A model generated the notes under the pieces. The model made no database searches. It was not told where the DNA came from and saw only the letters and a list, made by a program, of their open reading frames with translations. Below, piece after piece: positions 56,190-64,000 of a DNA stretch of 64,000 nucleotides. The stretch is taken from assembly GCA_032433765.1 (NCBI GenBank), contig JAVIAB010000024.1, forward strand, positions 10,395,321 through 10,459,320, read 5' to 3'. This stretch comes from Megaustenia siamemsis (taxonomy: Eukaryota; Mollusca; Gastropoda; Stylommatophora; Ariophantidae). Every line of letters begins with the position of its first letter. Position 1 is the first letter of the stretch. The position numbers and the translations under genes are program-made.

Positions 56190-59100
56190 CATACAACATC
56201 AAAAAGGAGGTGACTAAAAGAACAAACAGTACAACACCCAAAAGGGAGGTGACTAAAAGGACAAACAGTACAACACCCAAAAGGGAGGTGACTAAAAGGA
56301 CAAACAGTACAACACCCAAAAGGGAGGTGACTAAAAGGACAAACAGTACAACATCAAAAAAGGAGGTGACTAAAAGGACAAACAATACAACAACCAAAAG
56401 GGAGGTGACTAAAAGGACAAACAGTACAACACCCAAAAGGGAGGTGACTAAAAGGACAAACAGTACAACACCCAAAAGGGAGGTGACTAAAAGGACAAAC
56501 AGTACAACATCAAAAAGGGAGGTGACTAAAGAACAAACAATACAACACCCAAAAGGGAGGTGACTAAAAGGACAAACAGTACAACACCCAAAAGGGAGGT
56601 GACTAAAAGGACAAACAGTACAACACCCAAAAGGGAGGTGACTAAAAGGACAAACAGTACAACATCAAAAAGGGAGGTGACTAAAAGGACAAACAGTACA
56701 ACACCAAAAGGGAGGTGACTAAAAGGACAAACAGTACAACACCCAAAAGGGAGGTGACTAAAAGGACAAACAGTACAACACCCAAAAGGGAGGTGACTAA
56801 AAGGACAAACAGTACAACACCCAAAGGGAGGTGACTAAAAGGACAAACAGTACAACATCAAAAAAGGAGGTGACTAAAAGAACAAACAATACAACATCTA
56901 CAAGGAGGTAACTAAAAGAACAAACAATACAACATCTACAAGGGAGGTAACTAAAAGAACAAACAATACAACATCTATAAGGGAAGTAACTTAAAGAACA
57001 AACAATACAACATCTACAAGGGAAGTAACTAAAAGAACAAACAATACAACATCTACAAGGGAGGTCACTAAAAGAACAAACAATACAACATCTACAAGGG
57101 AAGTAACTAAAAGAACAAACAATACAACATCTACAAGGGAGGTAACTAAAGAACAAACAATACAACATCTACAAGGGAAGTAACTAAAAGAACAAACAAT
57201 ACAACATCTACAAGGGAGGTAACTAAAAGAACAAACAATACAACATCTACAAGGGAGGTAACTAAAAGAACAAACAATACAACATCTACAAGGGGGGTAA
57301 CTAAAAGAACAAACAATACAACATCTACAAGGAAGTAACTAAAAGAACAAACAATACAACATCTACAAGGGAGGTAACTAAAAGAACAAACAATACAACA
57401 TCTACAAGGGAAGTAACTTAAAGAACAAACAATACAACATCTACAAGGGAAGTAACTAAAAGAACAAACAATACAACATCTACAAGGGAGGTAACTAAAA
57501 GAACAAACAATACAACATCTACAAGGGAGGTAACTAAAAGAACAAACAATACAACATCTATAAGGGAAGTAACTTAAAGAACAAACAATACAACATCTAC
57601 AAGGGAAGTAACTAAAAGAACAAACAATACAACATCTACAAGGGAGGTCACTAAAAGAACAAACAATACAACATCTACAAGGGAAGTAACTAAAAGAACA
57701 AACAATACAACATCTACAAGGGAGGTAACTAAAAGAACAAACAATACAACATCTACAAGGGAAGTAACTAAAAGAACAAACAATACAACATCTACAAGGG
57801 AGGTAACTAAAAGAACAAACAATACAACATCTACAAGGGAAGTAACTAAAAGAACAAACATACAACATCTACAAGGGAGGTAACTAAAAGAACAAACAAT
57901 ACAACATCTACAAGGGAGGTAACTAAAAGAACAAACAATACAACATCTACAAGGGAGGTAACTAAAAGAACAAACATACAACATCTACAAGGGAAGTAAC
58001 TAAAAGAACAAACAATACAACATATACAAGGGAGGTAACTAAGAGAACAAAACAATACAACATCTACAAGGGAGGCAACTAAAAGAAACAAACAGTACAA
58101 CATCTACAAGGGAAGTAACTAAAAGAACAAACAATACAACATATACAAGGGAGGTAACTAAAAGAACAAACAATACAACATCTACAAGGGAGGCAACTAA
58201 AAGAACAAACAGTGCAACATCTACAAGGAAGTAACTAAAAGAACAAACAGTACAACATCTACAAGGGAGGTAACTAAAAGAACAAACAGTACAACATCTA
58301 CAAGGGAGGTAACTAAAAGAACAAACAGTACAACATCTACAAGGGAAGTAACTAAAAGAACAAACAGTACAACATCTACAAGGGATATCACTAAAAGAAC
58401 AAACAGTACAACATCTACAAGGGAGGTAACTAAAAGAACAAACAATACAACATCTATAAGGGAAGTAACTTAAAGAACAAACAATACAACATCTACAAGG
58501 GAGGTAACTAAAAGAACAAACAATACAACATCTATAAGGGAAGTAACTTAAAGAACAAACAATACAACATCTACAAGGGAGGTAACTAAAAGAACAAACA
58601 ATACAACATCTACAAGGGAGGCAACTAAAAGAAACAAACAGTGCAACATCAACAAGGGAGGCAACTAAAAGAACAAACAATACAACATCTACAAGGGAGG
58701 CAACTAAAAGAACAAACAATACAACATCTACAAGGAGGCAACTAAAAGAACAAACAATACAACATCTACAAGGGAGGCAACTAAAAGAACAAACAATACA
58801 ACATCTACAAGGGAGGCAACTAAAAGAACAAACAATACAACATCTACAAGGAAGTAACTAAAAGAACAAACAATACAACATCTACAAGGGAGGCAACTAA
58901 AAGAACAAACAATACAACATCTACAAGGGAGGTAACTAAAAGAACAAACAATACAACATCTACAAGGGAAGTAACTAAAAGAACAAACAATACAACATCT
59001 ACAAGGGAGGCAACTAAAAGAACAAACTAAACAACATCTACAAGGGAGGTAACTAAAAGAACAAACAATACAACATCTACAAGGGAGGCAACTAAAAGAA

Positions 59101-59406
59101 CAAACAATACAACATCTACAAGGGAGGTAACTAAAAGAACAAACAATACAACATCTACAAGGGAGGCAACTAAAAGAACAAACAATACAACATCTATAAG
59201 GGAGGCAACTAAAAGAACAAACAATACAACATCTACAAGGGAAGTAACTAAAAGAACAAACAATACAACATCTACAAGGGAGGTCACTAAAGAACAAACA
59301 ATACAACATCTACAAGGGAGGTCACTAAAAGAACAAACAATACAACATCTACAAGGGAAGTAACTTAAAGAACAAACAATACAACATCTACAAGGGAAGT
59401 AACTAA
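56190..59406. repeat. 39-bp minisatellite, two subtypes
   Basis: About 82 copies. Left block (to about 56880): AAAAGGACAAACAGTACAAC, ACCCAAAAGGGAGGTGACT. Right block: AAAAGAACAAACAATACAAC, ATCTACAAGGGAGGTAACT. Rare variants recur about 583 bp apart (ATCTATAAGGG at 56973 and 57556; GAGGTCACT at 57061 and 57644), a 15-unit block with small indels. 39 bp = 13 codons; forward KRTNSTTPKREVT and reverse CCIVCSFSYLPCR frames are by-products. Confidence 0.97.
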
Positions 59407-59895
59407 AATAATCTATGTCTCTAGCCAGATCTCCCACAGAACGTTACATTCAACACTTCCAGTCTAAAAGAATCTCTGTCTCTAGCCAGATCTCTCACTT
59501 GTTATGTTGTGATGTTCAATATTCCCGCTGATAACTTGAAACCACGTTCTTCTTGGTCTGCCCCAGATGCTTTGTCCAAGAGTCGAGCCCTCAATTATTA
59601 TTCTTTCCAGCCCGCTGTGTCTTTTGACGTGGCAATTGTATTATAATTCCTTTTGTAGAATGGTATTTATAAGCCAGTTCTTTATAATTGTTTTAAGTTG
59701 TAATGTCTTCATTGACCGTTTCATTATCAAAGATACCTCATGGATTGTTCTTTAGCATTTTGTTTCGAATAAATCGGTTTTTACTGGATGCTTGCTAGAA
59801 TGTCCATGATCCACAAACATACATCAAGATGTATAATAATGCGAAGCTGCTGTAAAGCTGATGATACTGGTCCGAAATTACATTTAATAGTTGAC
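59407..59895. other. Non-repetitive stretch
   Basis: Short direct duplication of CTCTAGCCAGATCTC (59419 and about 59480). No gene recognised. Confidence 0.5.
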
Positions 59896-59907
59896 CATAT
59901 ACGATTG

Positions 59908-60168
59908 GGTAGCCGCGAGAGCTCAGTGGTTAGTGAACTGGACGATAAAGGACAAGAGGTAGGGTTCGATCCCAACCGACGACTCCGGTTCATCCAGCCT
60001 TTAATGGGTACCGGATTTTTTTTCTGGGAAAGTAAAGCGGCACGGGCGTAATACTGGCCACATTACCCCAAAAATCATGTTCCGAAGGTGCGTAAAATGT
60101 ATGGTCACTAACACCATATTCCGTATACGTCACTTGACGTGATGGGGGTACTTTACTTTTTTTACTTA
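59908..60168 (+). mobile_element. SINE1
   Basis: Full-length copy with GAGAGCTCAGTGGTTAGTG and GGTTCGATCCC. Flanks CATATACGATTG (59896-59907) and CATACACGATTG (60169-60180), 11 of 12 identical. Confidence 0.95.
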
Positions 60169-60300
60169 CATACACGATTGTAAGACTTACTTGTTGTGAG
60201 AAAGTCTCTATCTGAAAAGATAACATGAATACGGTTAGATTGTTGTAAACGTTAATTATTATACATGCACTAAATGAATGCGCGTTGCCTTTGAAAGATT

Positions 60301-60625
60301 ATGGGAATCAAATGTCACGACAAAATAACCAACTCTTACAATGTCTTAAAACGAGCCAGTCTCACATCCATCATGGCAACACTTTGGAGTCGTAGACTAA
60401 GGTGGCTTGGTCATGTAAGAAGAATGGCAAACAATCGTATTCTCAAACAAATATTGTATGGCGAGCTGAAGGACGGAAAGAGACAAAAGGGTAGACCAGT
60501 GCTGAGATGTTTGCAGGGCTTGCTCAAAGGAAATCTCTATCAGTGAAATAAACTGGGAAAATCTAGCTGCTGATTGTAGCACATGGACAACAAACATAAA
60601 AAAATGGCGCATCAACTTTTGAGGC
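60301..60625 (+). mobile_element. LINE-E, main 3' part (split by LINE-D)
   Basis: The frame 60301-60546 reads IKCHDKITNSYNVLKRASLT, SIMATLWSRRLRWLGHVRRM and ANNRILKQILYGELKDGKRQ with KGRPVLRCLQG. LRWLGHVRRM..NRI.KQ.LYGEL..GKR..GRP is the hallmark of a very widespread LINE RT C-terminus. It stops at 60546; the remainder (WTTNIKKWRINF) is in another frame. The usual terminal zinc finger is found at 61050-61207, beyond an inserted LINE-D. Confidence 0.87.
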
Positions 60626-60649
60626 AGTCTTTCTTCTTTCTACCATGTT

Positions 60650-61032
60650 TAGCTGCCAGTGGAGCATAGGTCTTAAACAAACACTTTCCAAGGTGTTTTG
60701 TTTCTTGCCATTCTTTTAAGATCATTCCATGTCTTCCCCATCATCTTCATCTCTGCTTCTATCTGTCTTCTCCAAGAATTCCTTGGTCTTCCTCTATGTC
60801 TTTTCCCCTGGGGATTCCAAAAAAGAGCCTGTTGTGTAATACTCTCAGTTGGCTTCCGCAGTATGTGTCCTATCCAGCGCCATCGTCTTCGCTGTATCTC
60901 TTTATCCACTGGTATTTGACTGGTATATTTCCATAATTCTATGTTAGTGATTTTGTCCTGCCATTTCCATCCTTTTATTCTGCGTAAGCATCCATTAATG
61001 AAAGTCTGTATCTTCATGATAGTTTTTTTTTT
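60650..61032 (-). mobile_element. LINE-D inserted in LINE-E
   Basis: Open reverse frame 60673-61152 (its outermost part extends into LINE-E): MKIQTFINGCLRRIKGWKWQ, DKITNIELWKYTSQIPVDKE, IQRRRWRWIGHILRKPTESI, ALFWNPQGKRHRGRPRNSWR and MMGKTWNDLKRMARNKTPWK. The best-preserved LINE-D C-terminus here. Its 3' tail at the left is the complement of GGTAGAAAGAAGAAAG. Confidence 0.87.
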
Positions 61033-61049
61033 GCTTATTTGTTTACAGT

Positions 61050-61207
61050 ATGGGTTAACAAATTCAGGAGACAAAAGGTGCAGGAGAAAGAAGACGAGGC
61101 GAGGCACCAGAAATAAATCCTGTTCATTCTGTGGACGGATCTGTCTATCCAATATTGACAGATTTAGCCAGGAGAGAAGTTGTTCAACAAAGCAGCATCA
61201 AGTATAA
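61050..61207 (+). mobile_element. LINE-E terminal zinc-finger segment
   Basis: GDKRCRRKKTRRGTRNKSCS, FCGRICLSNIDRFSQERSC: the CxxCGR.C.S.I..(F)SQ.RSC pattern found at the extreme C-terminus of many LINE RTs (usually ..IGL.SH.R.C; here the His has become Gln, a likely inactivating change). Belongs with the fragment at 60301-60625. Confidence 0.75.
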
Positions 61208-61210
61208 GAC

Positions 61211-61275
61211 TCTAATATTTTTACTAAACTACTAACTTATCATGATTGTTTGCTACCAACCGTCTGTCAAGACGA
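61211..61275 (+). repeat. Short dispersed repeat L
   Basis: TAATATTTTTACTAAACTAC, TTATCATGATTGTTTGCTAC and CAACCGTCTGTCA. The same order flanks the LINE-A at 39085-39546, and a partial copy is near 63540. Confidence 0.6.
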
Positions 61276-61620
61276 TAACAAATGATATACATATATACTA
61301 AATGAATAAAATATTTGACCGTTTATGTAAATCTAATGGTAACTTTAGTTATTGTCACTATGTTGAGTTCTTGATGAGAGTTATCTCCCATTGTGTCACA
61401 TTCTCACCAGTAACCGGGAAATTCCAGGTTGCCATGGCAAACAGACAAATAATATGTGCTGTCTATTCACAATTGTCATAGACCTCACAGGATTCTGTAC
61501 TCCTGACAATAGAAAATTCTTCATAAATAACATTACCGTTTGTCCCTCTGTTTCATCACTAGAAGTCTGGAAATAAAGACATATAGCAATTTTGTAAAAT
61601 GTTTTTAAAATATGCATGGG
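61276..61620. other. Non-repetitive stretch
   Basis: No recognised feature. Confidence 0.5.
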
Positions 61621-61621
61621 G

Positions 61622-61945
61622 GTGGGGGGATGGTTGGTCTCGAGGCAAGACGATGGCCTCGAGACAGAGAGGCGCTGGGTTCAAATCGTGGCTGCACCGT
61701 TGGGATTTTTATTTATGATTTCTCTCTGCGACAACCACCCCTGGTCTCAGCAGCGAGGCCCGGCTTCCAACGTCAATTACTCATCGACGGAAAAAAATGA
61801 GTACCTCCGAAGTCGGAGTTATCTGCCTGTGCGGCGAGGGACCCATGTGCACACGGCTGCCAGGGAAAAATGGATTAACATTCAGTTCCTGGTCTCTAGG
61901 GACTTCGTCAGAGGTCAAAGATGGCGAACGAACAAACAAATATGT
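61622..61945 (+). mobile_element. SINE2, copy 2
   Basis: GATGGTTGGTCTCGAGGCAA, GGGTTCAAATCGTGGCTGC (B box, one change), TTTCTCTCTGCGACAACCAC, GCGGCGAGGGACCCATGTGC, and a short AAACAAACAAA end. Open frames across it are incidental. Confidence 0.85.
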
Positions 61946-62476
61946 ATACATTGTCTCCTTATCTCAGTTCAGCACATCAAGATGTAAAAATAGAACGACT
62001 GTCAAATGTAATCTTACACATCTTAGTAACGTGTAGTTCCAGCCACAAACATCTGTAGTTGTACTAAAGTATAAAGTCCTCGCGTTGAAAAAGGGCATTC
62101 CGGAATCACCCAACATTTGTGACGTCATGAGTTATGCGAGCCATGCGAGCTGACGTCATTCTATCCACACTCACACTCCCCCGCCACCTAGCTGGCAAGA
62201 CTGATAATGTCACGCTAATTGGGTGTTTTCCGGTGTTTCCATTTATTAGATTGTTCCTATCTAAAGTAGATTATTGTTTGAATAAATAGAAGTGCCACGC
62301 CTCCCTGCACTTGACAGAAACTATTGTCGCTGGATTGTGTTCTTTCAATATTAAAACACTTAGTGGGCGTGGCTGAAGACCGTGCTTGGACGCTCCCATT
62401 TTTAAGCATAATTTTGTACAGATACCAGTTACAACAAATGTATTGAATAATCTGTTTCTTTTCAAGCCTTTTCATG

Positions 62477-62477
<1 letters not shown>
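61946..62477. other. Non-repetitive stretch
   Basis: Two TGACGTCA-like sites (TGTGACGTCATGA at about 62119 and GCTGACGTCATTC at about 62149) lie 30 bp apart; functional meaning unknown. No gene recognised. Confidence 0.45.

Positions 62478-62521
<44 letters not shown>
62478..62521. repeat. (AT)n microsatellite
   Basis: About 22 AT repeats. Confidence 0.95.
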
Positions 62522-62522
<1 letters not shown>

Positions 62523-62586
62523 GTTCAGAATTTGCTTATTTGTATTTTTAAAAAGTTCCACACAAATCGTGTTTTGTAAATGAGTC

Positions 62587-62935
62587 ATCATCATCGAGTG
62601 CCGTCTCCGCAAGGAACGTTGGCTACCATGGATGCGCCATTCTGCTCTGTCTCTTGCTTTCATGGTGCAGGTTGTCATAGGCTGATTTGTCCATCTTTTG
62701 ATGTTACTCGTCCATGTTAGTCTTGGTCTGCCTCTGCCTCTTTTACCTTGTATTTTCCCCTCCAGGATTACTTTTAGTAGGCTATTGTGTCTTAACATGA
62801 CCCAAAAATCGAATTTGTCTTGTTTGAATTGTGCTTAGTAGTTCTCTTTTCATTTTAGTTGTTTTAAGACTTCCTCGTTTGTTTTCTTTTCCTTCCATCC
62901 AGCTCTACCTATTCTTCTATATATCCTTGAAATTG
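62587..62935 (-). mobile_element. LINE-A 3' fragment
   Basis: Reverse strand: RIGRAGWKEKKTNEEVLK.. at the right, the QFKQDKFDFWVML region near 62810, then LLKVILEGKIQGKRGRGRPR, LTWTSNIKRWTNQPMTTCTM and KARDRAEWRI in one frame (62472-62798). The left end is an ATCATCATC tail complement. Confidence 0.86.
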
Positions 62936-62991
62936 CAAGTGGTTTAAATTAAATCACACTTCGAATCAAAATTGCACCACAGAAATAAAAA

Positions 62992-63511
62992 GATGAAAAG
63001 CCGGGGCAAAATAGCATTTCAGAAAATGAAAAACATATAATGCAACAAATCTATGTCAATAGACGTGAGAATAAGAGTTCATCGGTGTATATAGAGCCAA
63101 TTCTGGCCTATGGAAGTTAATCATGGACAGTAAACAAACAAATGAACGAACTATTAGAGGCCACAGAGATGGGATTTCTCAGAAGAATGTTGAAAGTTCC
63201 CTGGACAGCTAAAAAGACCAATGAGGAAATTCTAAAAGAGGCCAACACAAAAAGGGAGATTCTAAGAAACATCAGAAAGAAACAATCAACATGTTTGAGC
63301 ACATCATGAGAAGAGGAAAGTTGAATACTTGGTTACAACTGGCAAAATAAAAGGAAAGAGAGATCGTGGATGACAAAGAGATAAAATGCAGGATAGCTTG
63401 GTGTGATGGCATGGAAAACAGTCAACAACAGAACTGATACAATTCACTGTAAATAGAAGATTGTGGAAGGACATGATCGCCTACGCCAGCTGGTATGGTG
63501 CATGATGATGA
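62992..63511 (+). mobile_element. LINE-B2 3' fragment
   Basis: Starts in the KSRGKIAFQKMKN segment, then (frameshifts) YIEPILAYGS.SWTVNKQMNE, LLEATEMGFLRRMLKVPWTA, KKTNEEILKEANTKREILRN, and a final region with DRRLWKDMIAYASWYGA and a GATGATGATA tail. Confidence 0.84.
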
Positions 63512-63838
63512 TAACAGTTGTAAATCTGTGTTTAACGTAACTGCTTGCTACCAACCGTCCGTGTCGACACCAAAACGACGTTTCATTTGAGGCTTTGACG
63601 TCATCAGTTCTGTTTTGTTCTTTCATGTCAAATTACCATAACACATTCTTTTCTCATCGTTCCAATCTTTTAAACTATCTTGAACTTTTTTTTTATGTTT
63701 TCCCCTGTTTCTATTTCCACAATGTTTTCCCAGCTGTCACAATGTTCTATATGTTCTCCTCTTCTTACTTTGCCACCAATTATCGCCTGCCTTATTTCCC
63801 CTGATGTTAAGAAGTATTTTTTTAATCGAGATCTACTA
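63512..63838. other. Mostly unrecognised, with partial repeat L
   Basis: GCTTGCTACCAACCGTCCGT near 63541 matches repeat L. The rest is T-rich with no recognised gene. Confidence 0.45.
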
Positions 63839-64000
63839 AACACTAATTCAAACAAGACAAAAGAGATTTTTGGGACATGTTAAAAGACACAGGAGCCTAC
63901 TAAATGTATTTTTGGAATGGCAATTCAAGGTAAAAGAGGCAGAGGCAGACCAAAACTAACATGAACGAGTAACATCAAAAGTTGGATTTTAAAAATCCTT
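63839..64000 (+). mobile_element. LINE-A 3' fragment, cut by window edge
   Basis: TKHTNSNKTKEIFGTC-type frame, then frameshifted GHVKRHRSLLNVFLEW, IQGKRGRGRPKLT and TSNIKSW, matching LINE-A; it continues beyond the window. Confidence 0.8.

Noticed and set aside
57146..58719. Cysteine-rich reverse frames (CCIVCSFSYLPCR), resembling secreted cysteine-rich repeats
   Set aside because: A 39-bp array read in one of several open phases; another phase gives VLFVLLVTSLVD. Not a protein family.
62110..62165. Paired TGACGTCA-like sites as a CRE-type promoter
   Set aside because: Two short palindromes without an adjacent gene, TATA or transcript evidence; can easily occur by chance.

Overview
The window looks like repeat-dominated nuclear DNA from an animal. 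There are no operons and no recognisable multi-exon host genes. It carries many 5'-truncated non-LTR retrotransposons (LINEs), at least three clear tRNA-headed SINE families plus one weaker candidate, terminal-inverted-repeat DNA transposons, and about 22 minisatellite arrays. The LINE types (RTE-like elements with GATGAT tails) and the minisatellite load would suit a lophotrochozoan such as a gastropod mollusc. That assignment is inference; no host protein confirms it.

Layout. 0-3.1 kb: 25-bp and 31-bp arrays, then a CA tract. 3.1-4 kb: SINE1 and a LINE-A end. 4-7.95 kb: a 35-bp array turning into a 42-bp array. 7.9-9.2 kb: decayed reverse-strand LINE with RNase H and CCHC remnants. 9.2-10.8 kb: 48-bp arrays. 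11.4-12.8 kb: SINE3 split by LINE-A, then a 71-bp array. 14-20.3 kb: LINEs A, B, C, D and F, family H repeats and a TIR element; this part includes the longest clean LINE reading frame (19671-20318). 20.4-21.7 kb: an array with a SINE1 inserted in it. 22-25.4 kb: LINE-B, repeat J and a hexamer array on the tail of a family H copy. 25.9-32 kb: 44-, 51-, 24-, 34- and 17-bp arrays. 32-40 kb: nested family H/SINE1, deleted LINE-A copies, a 26-bp array and SINE2. 41.2-43.6 kb: a 55-bp array with 660-bp higher-order structure. 43.7-48.1 kb: SINE3 copies, a second TIR element, LINE-C, and hexamer and 19-bp arrays. 49-55.5 kb: LINEs B, A, D and F, SINE1 copies and a 16-bp array. 56.2-59.4 kb: a 39-bp array. 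59.9-64 kb: SINE1, a LINE-E split by LINE-D, SINE2, LINE-A and LINE-B2.

By my coordinates about 24-25 kb is tandem array and much of the rest is dispersed repeat. Many long open frames are by-products of arrays whose unit is a multiple of three (48, 51, 24, 39 bp) and should not be read as proteins. Nothing here forms a pathway. What can be reconstructed is insertion history: several insertions have readable target-site duplications, and they show the order in which SINEs, LINEs and arrays were laid down. The most interesting items are two TIR elements sharing the same termini, internally deleted LINEs, arrays that appear to grow from or abut retroelement tails, a SINE with a triplicated A-box segment, and a dispersed element with hammerhead-ribozyme-like core boxes. 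I found no convincing wholly new gene system.
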